Shown here: one piece after another, positions 40,965 to 49,447 of the stretch
Layout: every line of letters begins with the position of its first letter
Numbering within the stretch: the first letter of the stretch is position 1
Assembly (NCBI RefSeq): GCF_900111885.1
Contig: NZ_FOKG01000015.1
Coordinates: 62,001-126,000, forward strand
Source of the DNA: Amycolatopsis marina
GTDB lineage: Bacteria; Actinomycetota; Actinomycetes; Mycobacteriales; Pseudonocardiaceae
Length of the DNA: 64,000 nt
Direction: 5' to 3'
Program-made: the position numbers and the translations under genes
Notes under the pieces: generated by a model
What the model was told of the DNA's origin: nothing
The model's database searches: none
Seen by the model: only the letters and a program-made list of their open reading frames with translations

Positions 40965-42707
40965 ATGAGAGAGGCGATCACTCTGACCGCGAATCCGTCC
41001 GAGAACGACGACACCACTACCACCGGCACTGACCCGGTCGCGCTGGAGCACAGCGAGAGCGGCGCCGGTGAAGCCGACCCGTCACACCCCCTCCAGGCCC
41101 GCCCCGATGTGGAGCCGGAGTCCCCAACCTTCGCCGAGTTCAACGTCCGGCCGGAGATCGTCCGTGCCCTCAACGAGGCCGGTATCGAACGCACCTTCGC
41201 CATCCAGGCGCTCACCCTGCCGCTCGCGCTGGCCGGGGACGACCTGATCGGCCAGGCCCGTACCGGCATGGGCAAGACACTCGGCTTCGGCATCCCGCTC
41301 CTGCAGCGGATCACCGTGCCCGGCGACGGCACACCGCAGGCCCTGGTCGTCGTGCCGACCCGGGAGCTCTGCCTTCAGGTCAGCCACGACCTGACCGACG
41401 CGGGCAAGCACCTCGGTGTGCGCACGCTCGCCATCTACGGCGGCCGCCCGTACGAACCGCAGATCGAGGCCCTGCGCAAGGGTGTCGACCTGGTCATCGG
41501 CACCCCTGGCAGGCTGCTCGACCTCGCTGAGCAGCAGCACCTGGTGCTCGGGAAGGTCAAGGGCCTCGTGCTCGACGAGGCCGACGAGATGCTCGACCTC
41601 GGCTTCCTGCCGGACATCGAACGCATCCTGCGCATGGTTCCGGAGCAGCGGCAGACCATGCTGTTCTCGGCCACCATGCCCGGCCCGATCATCACGCTGG
41701 CGCGCACGTTCCTGACCCAGCCCACCCACATCAGGGCCGAGGAGAACGACGCCGGTGCCATCCACGAGCGGACCACCCAGTTCGTCTACCGGGCCCACTC
41801 GATGGACAAGCCCGAGCTGATCGCCCGCGCCCTGCAGGCCGAGGGCCGCGGCCTTTCGATGATCTTCACGCGGACCAAGCGGACCGCGCAGAAGGTGGCC
41901 GACGAGCTCGCCGAGCGGGGCTTCGCGGCCGCGGCGGTGCACGGAGACCTCGGTCAGGGCGCCCGTGAGCAGGCCCTGCGCGCGTTCCGCAGCGGCAAGG
42001 TGGACGTGCTGGTCGCCACCGACGTCGCCGCTCGCGGTATCGACGTCGAGGACGTCACGCACGTGATCAACTACCAGTCCCCGGACGACGAGAAGACCTA
42101 CGTGCACCGCATCGGCCGGACAGGGCGTGCGGGCAAGACCGGCGTCGCGATCACCCTGGTCGACTGGGACGACATGCCGCGCTGGAAGCTCATCTCCGAC
42201 GCACTGAAGCTGGAGAAGCCGGAGCCGGTGGAGACGTACTCCACCTCGGCGCACCTGTTCAGCGACCTTGGCATCCCCTCGGACGCGACCGGCAGGCTGC
42301 CACTGGCCAAGCGGACCCGCGCCGGCCTCTCGGCCGAGCGCGAGGAGGACCTCGGCGGCAAGCGCAGGAGCAAGACAGGGCGGGAGGCGAGTCGCCCGGC
42401 CCGCACCACGAAGCCGCGCAGGCGCACCAGGGGCGGAGCCGACGCGGCTGCCGCCATCGAGGCTGCCGACGCGGCCGGTTCCGGCGAGCAGGACGAGCCC
42501 GGCAGGGAGGCACGCGGTGAGGCCCGCAGGCCGCGCCGCAGGACTCGCGGTGCGGGCAGCGGCAGCAAGCCCGCCACCGAGCAGACCGCGGCTGGCGACA
42601 AGGCCGAGTCCGGAACCGGGGAGAACGGCGAGCGTCCCGCCCGCCGTCGCCGCCGTCGCCGTTCCGGCTCACCAAACGGCGCCAACACGCCCGCTTCGGC
42701 AGACTGA
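40965..42707 (+). CDS. rhlE: DEAD-box RNA helicase
   Basis: The 580-residue protein has the full DEAD-box set: Q motif (AIQALTLPLAL), ARTGMGKT, PTRELCLQV, GTPGRL, DEAD in VLDEADEMLDLGF, SAT, then helicase C with IFTRTKRTAQKVADEL, VATDVAARGIDVEDV and HRIGRTGRAG. A C-terminal tail of about 150 residues is rich in Arg, Lys, Gly and Ala (RRRRRRRSG near the end), likely an RNA-binding tail. It remodels structured RNA in ribosome assembly or decay. The ATG at 40965 has no clear ribosome binding site, so the start is uncertain. M. tuberculosis Rv3211 is the positional homologue. Confidence 0.92.
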   Translation: MREAITLTANPSENDDTTTTGTDPVALEHSESGAGEADPSHPLQARPDVEPESPTFAEFNVRPEIVRALNEAGIERTFAIQALTLPLALAGDDLIGQARTGMGKTLGFGIPLLQRITVPGDGTPQALVVVPTRELCLQVSHDLTDAGKHLGVRTLAIYGGRPYEPQIEALRKGVDLVIGTPGRLLDLAEQQHLVLGKVKGLVLDEADEMLDLGFLPDIERILRMVPEQRQTMLFSATMPGPIITLARTFLTQPTHIRAEENDAGAIHERTTQFVYRAHSMDKPELIARALQAEGRGLSMIFTRTKRTAQKVADELAERGFAAAAVHGDLGQGAREQALRAFRSGKVDVLVATDVAARGIDVEDVTHVINYQSPDDEKTYVHRIGRTGRAGKTGVAITLVDWDDMPRWKLISDALKLEKPEPVETYSTSAHLFSDLGIPSDATGRLPLAKRTRAGLSAEREEDLGGKRRSKTGREASRPARTTKPRRRTRGGADAAAAIEAADAAGSGEQDEPGREARGEARRPRRRTRGAGSGSKPATEQTAAGDKAESGTGENGERPARRRRRRRSGSPNGANTPASAD

Positions 42708-42753
42708 AGGCGATCTTCGGCCGACACTGTCCGATCGGGAGCAGAAGGCATGA

Positions 42754-44292
42754 GTGACCGTGAGTGACAGCACGTCCGGGAACAGCGGATCGCCTGATCA
42801 TGGCGATCCGCGCAACTCGGCCGACGCACTCCCGCCATCGAGGCGTCAGGGCGTCGACCAGCAGCACGGGACAGTCCCCGGAAGTCAGAGCCATGGCGAC
42901 TCGATCGCGGATCCGAGTTCTCCGACAGGCACCGACAGCACTTTCGGGAACGCCGGTGGCCGCCACCGCAGGCCCGCCTCGCCGGAATCGTCTCCGGGGT
43001 ATCCGCAGGACGACACGCAGGACACCGACGAGCTCCCGGCCTTCCGGCCACCGGCCGGAAGGCCGGCCCGCCGTTCCCCCTGGAGCACAGGGCGGGACCG
43101 GGTGGCGGTAGCGCTGGTCGTGCTCGGATGCGTGTTGCTCGCGGGGACCGTCTGGGCGTTCAGCGACCAGCGGGGGACCGTGCAGCAGAACGCGGAGCCA
43201 CCGCCGCCGCTACCCGCCGCACCGGCTTCGGTACCGGGCACACTCACCGAGATGTGGCGGGCGCCCAGTTCGGCCACACCCGTGCCGGTTGCCGAAGGGG
43301 CCACCGTGGTCACCGGCGACGGTGGCGAGGTGGCGGGCCGGGACGCACTGACCGGGCAGGTCCGCTGGCGGTACGGGCGGGACCTGCCACTCTGCACCGT
43401 GGCCCCGGCCTGGAATCGGGTGCTCGCCGTGTACAGCAAGACCGGCGCGGCGGGCGCCACCGGGTGCAGTGAGGTCACCCAGCTCGACCCCGGCACCGGT
43501 GGGCGGACTGCTCAGCGCAACGGCGACGCCGAGCTGGGCACCCGCCTGGTGGTCGGCGAGCGACACGTCACCACCACCGGCAGCCGACTGCTCAACACCT
43601 GGCGCGATGACCTGGTCAAGAGCAACGAGTACGGCCAGGTCCCCGCGCTGGTGAACCCCGAGAAGCAGCCGCGCACCGGCTGCGCGTTCGCCTCCGTCGC
43701 CGCGACCTCCGGGAAGGTCGGCGTGGTCGAACGCTGCCCCGAGGACCCGGCGGACCGGCTGACCGTGTTCAAGGCGGCTCCGGACAAGAGTGACAAGCCC
43801 GAAGTCGAGTACAGCACGGTGCTGGCCGGCGGCTCGGCACAACTGGTGGCGCTGACGGAGAAGGCCGCCGCTGTCGCGCTGCCTGAGCAGAGCCGGCTGG
43901 TCATCTACGACGTGGAGGGCCGCGAGCGGGCCGCGTACCCGCTCGACCTGCCCGCGGGCGACCTGTCGGAAGACCCCAGCGGCGGTGTGGTTCCAACGGC
44001 ACAGGGCGAGGCGAACATCTACTGGTTCACCGGTTCGCGCACCATGGCCCTGGCCAAGGACGACCTGACCCCGAGGTGGACGGTCAACAACACCCTGGGC
44101 GCGGGCACGCTGTTCGCCGGCCAGTTCGTCGTGCCCATCGAAGGCGGCCTCGTGGTGATCGACGAGGCTGACGGCGGGACCGTGCGGACCATCGGCGTCG
44201 ACCGGCGTGAGCACTCCGGCCCGGTGGCGCTGTCCTCGACCGGCCCGGTCCTGCTCGAACAACGCGGGGACACCGTGGTGGCCCTGCGATGA
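42754..44292 (+). CDS. Membrane-anchored PQQ-like beta-propeller protein (Rv3212-like)
   Basis: The 512-residue protein has a long disordered N-terminus, one transmembrane helix at about 118-136 (VAVALVVLGCVLLAGTVWAF), and an extracellular part with repeated propeller-blade motifs (GRDALTGQVRWRYGRDLPLC, TQLDPGTGG, RLVIYDVEGRERAAYPLDL, ALAKDDLTPRWTVNN, GGLVVIDEADGGTVRTIGV). Function is unknown; the homologue Rv3212 follows rhlE in mycobacteria. Cysteines (LCTV, TGCSEV, TGCAF, ERCPE) suggest disulfides. The stop overlaps the next gene by 4 bp. Confidence 0.82.
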   Translation: MTVSDSTSGNSGSPDHGDPRNSADALPPSRRQGVDQQHGTVPGSQSHGDSIADPSSPTGTDSTFGNAGGRHRRPASPESSPGYPQDDTQDTDELPAFRPPAGRPARRSPWSTGRDRVAVALVVLGCVLLAGTVWAFSDQRGTVQQNAEPPPPLPAAPASVPGTLTEMWRAPSSATPVPVAEGATVVTGDGGEVAGRDALTGQVRWRYGRDLPLCTVAPAWNRVLAVYSKTGAAGATGCSEVTQLDPGTGGRTAQRNGDAELGTRLVVGERHVTTTGSRLLNTWRDDLVKSNEYGQVPALVNPEKQPRTGCAFASVAATSGKVGVVERCPEDPADRLTVFKAAPDKSDKPEVEYSTVLAGGSAQLVALTEKAAAVALPEQSRLVIYDVEGRERAAYPLDLPAGDLSEDPSGGVVPTAQGEANIYWFTGSRTMALAKDDLTPRWTVNNTLGAGTLFAGQFVVPIEGGLVVIDEADGGTVRTIGVDRREHSGPVALSSTGPVLLEQRGDTVVALR

Positions 44293-45194
44293 CGGAGACG
44301 GGACGAGTTTCCACCGCGGCCCAGCTCACCACCCACAACGGCGCACGGATCGACCTGCCCGGACCGTACGGGCCGATCGCCGCGCTGCGCGGCGCCGAGC
44401 CCGCGGGCACGGCGAAGGGGACCGTGTTGCTCGTACCCGGATACACCGGTTCCAAGGAGGACTTCGCCCCTCTGCTCGACGGGTGTTCGGCGGCCGGGTT
44501 TCTCGCGGTGACGGTGGACCTGCCAGGGCAGTACGAGTCGCCGGGCCCGGACGACGAGAGCGCCTACCAGCCCGCCGCCCTCGGCCAGGTGGTGGCCGAT
44601 CTCGTCGCACACCTCGGCGCGAACGGCGGTCCGGTCCTGCTGCTCGGTCACTCCTTCGGCGGCCTCGTGGTCCGGGGTGCGGTGCTGGCCGGCGCGCGGA
44701 TCGCGGGCCTGACGCTGCTCGGCAGCGGACCCGGCAGGTTGGCCGAGGGCATGCGGCGCGACGCCCTCGACACGGGTGAACCACTGTTGCGGACCGAAGG
44801 GCCGGAGGCCGCCTACGCCGTGCGGGAGCGGGTGAACGCACGGTTCCCGGCGTGGCAGGCGACTCCGGCTGCGCTCAAGGAGTTTCTGCGCACGCGGTTC
44901 GTCGCCTCCAGCGCCTCGGGTCTGCTCGGAATGGCCCAGGCGCTGCGCACGGAACCCGACCTGGTCGATGCGCTGGCCCGGGCGCTGCGCGGATCCGGTA
45001 CTCCCGGTCTGGTGGTGGCAGGCGAGCACGACGACGCGTGGAGCGTCCCGGAGCAGCGAGAGATGGCTGGCCGACTCGGCGCCGGGTTCGCCTTGGTCGA
45101 GAACGCCGCGCACTCCCCCAACACCGAGAACCCCGCGGCGCTCCTGAACATCCTCGTCGCCACGTGGCGATCCTGGCTCTCCCCCACGTCCTGA
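44289..45194 (+). CDS. Alpha/beta hydrolase
   Basis: The 301-residue protein has LLVPGYTGSKEDF, VTVDLPGQYESPG, the nucleophile elbow GHSFGG, LVVAGEHDDAWSVPEQ and the histidine segment ENAAHSPNTENP. It starts with an ATGA overlap to the beta-propeller gene, so it is translated from the same message. Substrate unknown. A family 2 hairpin element follows 15 bp after the stop. Confidence 0.88.
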   Translation: MTETGRVSTAAQLTTHNGARIDLPGPYGPIAALRGAEPAGTAKGTVLLVPGYTGSKEDFAPLLDGCSAAGFLAVTVDLPGQYESPGPDDESAYQPAALGQVVADLVAHLGANGGPVLLLGHSFGGLVVRGAVLAGARIAGLTLLGSGPGRLAEGMRRDALDTGEPLLRTEGPEAAYAVRERVNARFPAWQATPAALKEFLRTRFVASSASGLLGMAQALRTEPDLVDALARALRGSGTPGLVVAGEHDDAWSVPEQREMAGRLGAGFALVENAAHSPNTENPAALLNILVATWRSWLSPTS

Positions 45195-45208
45195 CATCGG
45201 TCACCCTT

Positions 45209-45339
45209 GGTGCGTCTGCAAGTACCACCATGCAAGATCAACTTGTGCTTTTTCTATCGCCTATCCAGCGGGCACAGCTCCCACTTGGCGGTAGAAAACT
45301 GCGATCTCGATCTTACTTGGGCGTACTTGCAGACGCACC
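45209..45339. repeat. Nested hairpin element, family 2, copy 2
   Basis: The outer arms (GGTGCGTCTGCAAGTACCAC on the left, TACTTGCAGACGCACC on the right) and AAGATC/GATCTT correspond to copy 1. The inner stem here is TTTCTATCGCC with GGCGGTAGAAA, different in sequence from copy 1 but still paired. The apex AGCGGGCACAGCT is nearly the same. It sits between two convergent genes, like copy 1. Confidence 0.85.
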
Positions 45340-45380
45340 ATCCCTGGAGGCGAGCGGGCTGGATTGGGGCGGGGCGCCGG

Positions 45381-45731
45381 TCAGGCCCACCAGAAGAGCC
45401 AGAGGGTGGTGAAGGCGAGGAGCAGGACGGCGGCCGCGGCCAGCGCGGCCGGTCCGCCGTGGGCACGGTCGGCGATCCGCTGCGCCACCACGGCGAGCGC
45501 GGCCCCGACGACGTGCCCGACCACCATGAACGGGCCGGGCCCTTCGGACGCGCTCACCAAACCGGCGATCTGCGCGCCGAGGACGATCACCGCCAGCACC
45601 ACGAGCCCGGCCACGAGGGAACCGGTCAGCCCACGCCACCACCGGCCGCGCCTGGTGCGGCGGTTGCTCGACTGCCCGGCATCCACCCTGGCGACCGGTT
45701 CGAGCTCGCTCGTCACCTCGGGTGCGTGCAT
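45381..45731 (-). CDS. Small membrane protein, three helices
   Basis: The 116-residue protein has a basic N-terminus (SSNRRTRRGRWWRG) and three hydrophobic segments (LTGSLVAGLVVLAVIVLGAQ; PFMVVGHVVGAALAVVAQRI; PAALAAAAVLLLAFTTLWLF). It is an actinobacterial membrane protein of unknown role. The ATG at 45731 has GGAG 4 bases upstream and is preferred over a start at 45755. Confidence 0.7.
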   Translation of the reverse strand: MHAPEVTSELEPVARVDAGQSSNRRTRRGRWWRGLTGSLVAGLVVLAVIVLGAQIAGLVSASEGPGPFMVVGHVVGAALAVVAQRIADRAHGGPAALAAAAVLLLAFTTLWLFWWA

Positions 45732-45845
45732 TCGGCTCCGTGACCTCTCTGCCAATTTCCTGCCCCGTCGTTGCTGTCGCTCAGTGCCTGTGGCGAGAAC
45801 TCGGGCCGCAATCGAGTCGCCGGGCCACCGTTCCCAGACGCTCGC

Positions 45846-46757
45846 TCAGGGCGCCAGCAGATCCCACGATCGGGCCGCGGGCGCGGCCGCCTGCCCTGGG
45901 GCACAGCTCGGCCGGAAGTCGCACGCGGCGCAGTGCCCGCCCGTCCTCGCGGGAAACAGCTCGTCGGCGCTCCCGCCGTCCGTCAGGGTATCCGTCGCAA
46001 CCCGCACGGCGTCGGCGGTCTCTTCGGCCTCCACCAGGTGCCGGTCGAGACTGGCGCGCGTGTGCTCGAACCCGGCGACGGTGTTGCTGGGCAGGTGGTG
46101 CAACTCCACTCGGCGACACGGCGCCCGCAGCTCCTGCTCGGCCGCGACGGCGTACAGGGCGAGCGCGCGGGCGGCACCCGCGTCGCGTTCGTCCGGCATT
46201 CGTCGACCCGTCTTGCCCACCCGTCTCCCACCACCACCCAAACCGAGACGCTCCGCGCCACCCGTCTTGTAGTCGACGATCACCAGCTCGCCACCGCGCT
46301 CGTCGATGCGGTCCACACGACCCTCGACGATCATCGTGGCCGACGCGGAACCGTCGGAACCCGCCCGCGCCGAAACCCAGCGCTCGAGACCGACCGGTTC
46401 GATCGAAACGTCCTGGTGCTCGACGTACTCCGCGACCCAGCCCTTCGCCCGCTCGCGGTAGTGCGCGGCCTGCTGTGCGTCGAGGAACCCGGCGTCCTTC
46501 CAGTGCTCGCTCACCAGTGCCGCAGCTCTGGCCGGAGTCCGTTTCGCGGCCGGCAGGAGGAACAGCGCGCGCAGGGCGTTGTGCACCACGGCGCCGAGCG
46601 TGCTGTTGGCCCACGCGCCCGTGCGTCGTGGCGCAGGCCGATCGAGGTACGTCATGCGGTAGCGGCGCGGGCAATCCACGAACGTGGACAGGCGCGCGGG
46701 CGTGACCCTGGACAGCTTGCGCTGTTGCACGCCGAAGTCGAACCCGAGCTGGGACAT
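45846..46757 (-). CDS. RecB-family PD-(D/E)xK exonuclease with Fe-S cysteines
   Basis: The 303-residue protein has LSTFVDCPRRYRMTYLDRPA, a nuclease core EGRVDRIDERGGELVIVDYK ending in the TG of the motif, and ARALALYAVAAEQEL. A cysteine in the N-terminal CPRRY together with CAACDFRPSC (C-x2-C-x5-C) near the end makes the 4Fe-4S staple of Cas4/AddB-type nucleases. It is a stand-alone nuclease without a helicase. No cas genes are near, so a DNA repair role is more likely. Confidence 0.88.
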   Translation of the reverse strand: MSQLGFDFGVQQRKLSRVTPARLSTFVDCPRRYRMTYLDRPAPRRTGAWANSTLGAVVHNALRALFLLPAAKRTPARAAALVSEHWKDAGFLDAQQAAHYRERAKGWVAEYVEHQDVSIEPVGLERWVSARAGSDGSASATMIVEGRVDRIDERGGELVIVDYKTGGAERLGLGGGGRRVGKTGRRMPDERDAGAARALALYAVAAEQELRAPCRRVELHHLPSNTVAGFEHTRASLDRHLVEAEETADAVRVATDTLTDGGSADELFPARTGGHCAACDFRPSCAPGQAAAPAARSWDLLAP

Positions 46758-46803
46758 CCGCTCACCCCCGGCCGTCCACCCTACTCAGGGGGTAGGACAA
46801 CTC

Positions 46804-47430
46804 TCAGACTCCCGCGACGAAACCACGGACCGCGTCGGCCACAAGTTCCACCGCGATCGCGGCGAGCAGCAGACCGGCGATCTTGGCCAGCAGGGTGATC
46901 CCGCTCTCCTTGATCACCCGGATGACCACGCCCGAGTAGCGCATGCACAGGAAGAGCACCAGGTGCACGGTGACGATCGCCAGTGCCAGCGCGATGTAGG
47001 CGCCGAGCTGGCCGTCGGCCTGGCGGACGAACACGATCGTGGCCGCGATGGCGCCCGGCCCGGCCAGCAGCGGGGTACCCAGCGGGACAAGTGCGACGTT
47101 GACGTCCTCGGTGGCTTCCGGCTGCGCGCTGTTCTTCCCGGTCAGCAGGTCCAGCGCGATGAGCAGCAGCAACAGCCCACCGGCGCCCTGCAGCGCGGGA
47201 ATGCCGATGCCGAGGTAGGCCAGGATCGCCTGACCGGCAACCGCGAACAACGTGATCACCAGCAGCGAGACCAGCACGGCCTGCCGAGCCGCGCGGGCGC
47301 GGGCGGCGACCGGCTTGCGCCCGGTGAGGCTGAGGAACACCGGCACGGTCCCGGGCGGATCCATGATCACGACAAGGGTGATCGACGCCTCCATGAAGAG
47401 CTTGGCGTCGAAGAAGTCCTGCAGCGCCAT
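46804..47430 (-). CDS. MarC family integral membrane protein
   Basis: The 208-residue, six-helix protein has the MarC pattern (DPPGTVPVFLSLTGRKPVAA, VPLGTPLLAGPGAIAATIVF, KIAGLLLAAIAVELVADAVR). MarC proteins have no proven substrate despite the old multidrug label. The stop of the upstream PHP gene and this ATG share the base at 47430, so the genes are coupled. Confidence 0.9.
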   Translation of the reverse strand: MALQDFFDAKLFMEASITLVVIMDPPGTVPVFLSLTGRKPVAARARAARQAVLVSLLVITLFAVAGQAILAYLGIGIPALQGAGGLLLLLIALDLLTGKNSAQPEATEDVNVALVPLGTPLLAGPGAIAATIVFVRQADGQLGAYIALALAIVTVHLVLFLCMRYSGVVIRVIKESGITLLAKIAGLLLAAIAVELVADAVRGFVAGV

Positions 47431-48299
47431 CAGGCTGCTCCGCCGACGGCGACGGTGGCGCCACTGGACCTCGCGATCAGCGCCTCGAGCATCGCCGGGT
47501 CCGTCGTCTCCTGGCCGAGCGCGATCGTCTTGTTCGTGCCGTGATAGTCACTGGAGCCGGTTTGCAGCAGGCCGAGACCGTCCGCGAGCTCCCGGAGCTC
47601 GGCTCGGGTGTCCTCGTCGTGGTTGGGGTGGTCGACCTCGAGCCCCGCGAGTCCGCGTGCCGCGAGGTCCTCGATCACCCTCGGGGTCACGGTCGGACCG
47701 CGGGAACTGGCGAACGGGTGCGCCAGAACGGTCACCCCACCCGCGTCGGCGATCATGTCGATGGCCGCTTCGACCGGCGTGTCCTGTCGCGGCAGGTAGT
47801 AGCCCCGCCCGTTGCCGAGATAACCGGCGAACGCCTCGTCCACGCTGGCGACCACACCGGCGCGCATCAGCGCCTGGGCCAGGTGCGGACGGCCTGCGGG
47901 AGCGTCGGGGTGCAGCAGGCCCATGACCTCGTCCGGGTCGATCGGCAGCCCGTCCTCGGCCATCCGCACGGCCATCGACCGCAGCCGGGCCCTGCGCTCG
48001 CCACGCAGCCGCAGTTGCTCGGAAACGATCGCGGGCGAGGTCGGATCGAACAGGTACGCCAGTAGGTGCACGCTGACGTACCTACCGGCGGTGTCGACGG
48101 ACACGCAGGACAACTCGGCCCCGGGAATCAGCCGCAGCCCGGGCGGCAGCGCCTCGATGGCAGGCTCCCAGCCCGCCGTGGTGTCGTGGTCGGTCAGGGC
48201 GATGACGTCGAGGCCGGCTTTCGCCGCGGCAGCGACCAGTTCGGCGGGACTGTCGGTTCCGTCCGACACCGTGGAATGGGTATGCAGGTCGATGCGCAC
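47430..48299 (-). CDS. PHP-domain phosphoesterase
   Basis: The 289-residue protein begins MRIDLHTHSTVSDGT (HxH metal motif), followed by VIALTDHDTTAG, GAELSC, VTVLAHPFASS and SSDYHGTNK. This is the PHP set seen in YciV/RNase AM-type 3',5'-nucleoside bisphosphate phosphatases. It probably removes phosphate from 3'-phosphorylated nucleotides or trims RNA 5' ends. It is co-transcribed with marC. Confidence 0.9.
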   Translation of the reverse strand: MRIDLHTHSTVSDGTDSPAELVAAAAKAGLDVIALTDHDTTAGWEPAIEALPPGLRLIPGAELSCVSVDTAGRYVSVHLLAYLFDPTSPAIVSEQLRLRGERRARLRSMAVRMAEDGLPIDPDEVMGLLHPDAPAGRPHLAQALMRAGVVASVDEAFAGYLGNGRGYYLPRQDTPVEAAIDMIADAGGVTVLAHPFASSRGPTVTPRVIEDLAARGLAGLEVDHPNHDEDTRAELRELADGLGLLQTGSSDYHGTNKTIALGQETTDPAMLEALIARSSGATVAVGGAA

Positions 48300-48370
48300 C
48301 CGCCCATTCTGAACGAGGGGTCACCCGGCTGCGTTGTGAGCCCCTTCGGCGCACTGCCGGGATGGTCCCC

Positions 48371-48931
48371 TCAGCCGACCATCCGCTTGCCCCTGGCCGC
48401 ACGTTGGGCCTTGATCATCGAGAACCGCTCGGCCTGCTTCTGCTTGTCGCCGAAGACGAGTTCGGAGATCGTGTCGTAGAACTCCTCCGGCTTCGGCAGG
48501 TAGGAGATGTTGTTCAGCGCCTGGATCTGCCCCGCGGACTCCACGACCATCGTGCCGTAGCCGAGCATCCGGCCCCAGAAGGATCGCTGATAGGTCAGGT
48601 CGGTGACCTTGCTGATCGGCATCATCAGCACCTTGGTGGTCCAGACCCCGGTGGTCATGATGAATCGTTTGTCGGTCACGACCAGCCGTTCGACCCACCA
48701 CTCCATCACGATGTAGGTGAATCGCAGCACCACGAGAAGGGCCGCGTACCAGAGCACGTTCTGCACGACCCACATCGAAGGGGGCAGCAGGTAGGAGACC
48801 ATCACGAAGATAGCGATCAGCGCGATGGCCTCGAACGCGTCCCAGGCCAGAGACGCCCAGTGCCTGCGGACCCGGATGACCCTGCGCTCGGTGTCGAGCA
48901 GGTACTCATCGGGGTCTCGTGGCGCGAACAT
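48371..48931 (-). CDS. PH-domain (bPH2) membrane protein
   Basis: The 186-residue protein has two membrane segments (FEAIALIAIFVMVSYLLPPS; VLWYAALLVVLRFTYIVMEW) and a bacterial PH-like domain (VTDKRFIMTTGVWTTKVLMM, PISKVTDLTYQRSFWGRMLG, GTMVVESAGQ). Such proteins are membrane proteins of unknown role, common in actinobacteria. It is preceded 20 bp upstream by the 53-residue gene at 48951. Confidence 0.88.
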   Translation of the reverse strand: MFAPRDPDEYLLDTERRVIRVRRHWASLAWDAFEAIALIAIFVMVSYLLPPSMWVVQNVLWYAALLVVLRFTYIVMEWWVERLVVTDKRFIMTTGVWTTKVLMMPISKVTDLTYQRSFWGRMLGYGTMVVESAGQIQALNNISYLPKPEEFYDTISELVFGDKQKQAERFSMIKAQRAARGKRMVG

Positions 48932-48950
48932 ACCCGAAGACTAACGGCGA

Positions 48951-49112
48951 CTAGGCGAACACGCTGCTGACAAAACTGATCACCGACTCTGCCGCGTCGC
49001 GGAGGAATCCGATGATGTTCGATACGAGCCCGGCCGCGCCAGCAGGCTGGGCGATCACGAAGTAGAGCACCAGCGCGATCCCCGCGAATGTGAGGAGCTT
49101 CTTGACGTCCAC
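48951..49112 (-). CDS. Small membrane peptide, 53 residues
   Basis: A GTG at 49112 with GGAG 4 bases upstream starts a 53-residue frame (DVKKLLTFAGIALVLYFVIA, then an amphipathic second half SNIIGFLRDAAESVISFVSS). Third-position GC is high except near the end. It has one clear helix and a possible second. The position, 20 bp before the bPH2 gene, suggests a two-gene operon. I recall similar short proteins in Pseudonocardiaceae, function unknown. Confidence 0.7.
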   Translation of the reverse strand: MDVKKLLTFAGIALVLYFVIAQPAGAAGLVSNIIGFLRDAAESVISFVSSVFA

Positions 49113-49447
49113 GACGCTCCATCCCGTTTCTGTGTCAGACCTGCATCGTCAGGTAACCACTAAGTTTGTACCGCACTGCGGTGCGTTACGGGAGGTAAGT
49201 CCCGCGCTTGGGGCAGTAACGACCCCAGAAGTCACCCGATTACCACGGAGAGTGATCATTTTCCGGTGATGTGGACAACAGTCAGGCACTCTACTCAGCG
49301 TGCCACCGGCAGTAGTCGTCGCCGAGGGGTCGGTGTCGTGCCGACCTGCACGGAGATTCCTCCCCTGGACCAGCGATTTGTCCCGTTTCGTCGCCCACGG
49401 AGGTGTGGTTTCCGTCACTCACGGCCGGATGCGAACGGTGATCAACG
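49113..49447. other. Intergenic region without a convincing gene
   Basis: The 335-bp stretch between the divergent small membrane peptide and Nudix genes has lower GC than its surroundings. It contains a short hairpin CGCAC-TGCG-GTGCG-like sequence near 49172 and promoter-like A/T patches. An open frame on the minus strand (49149..49418) has poor third-position GC and no recognisable motif, so I treat the region as a two-way promoter region. Confidence 0.5.

Noticed and set aside
45846..46757. Cas4 of a CRISPR system
   Set aside because: The nuclease has the Cas4-like cysteine set, but no repeats, cas1 or cas2 are in the window; stand-alone RecB-like nucleases of this kind are common in actinobacteria.
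49149..49418. 89-codon minus-strand frame in the Nudix upstream region
   Set aside because: Third-position GC is only about two thirds in the part I checked, well below that of real genes in the window, and no motif or conserved-looking segment is present.
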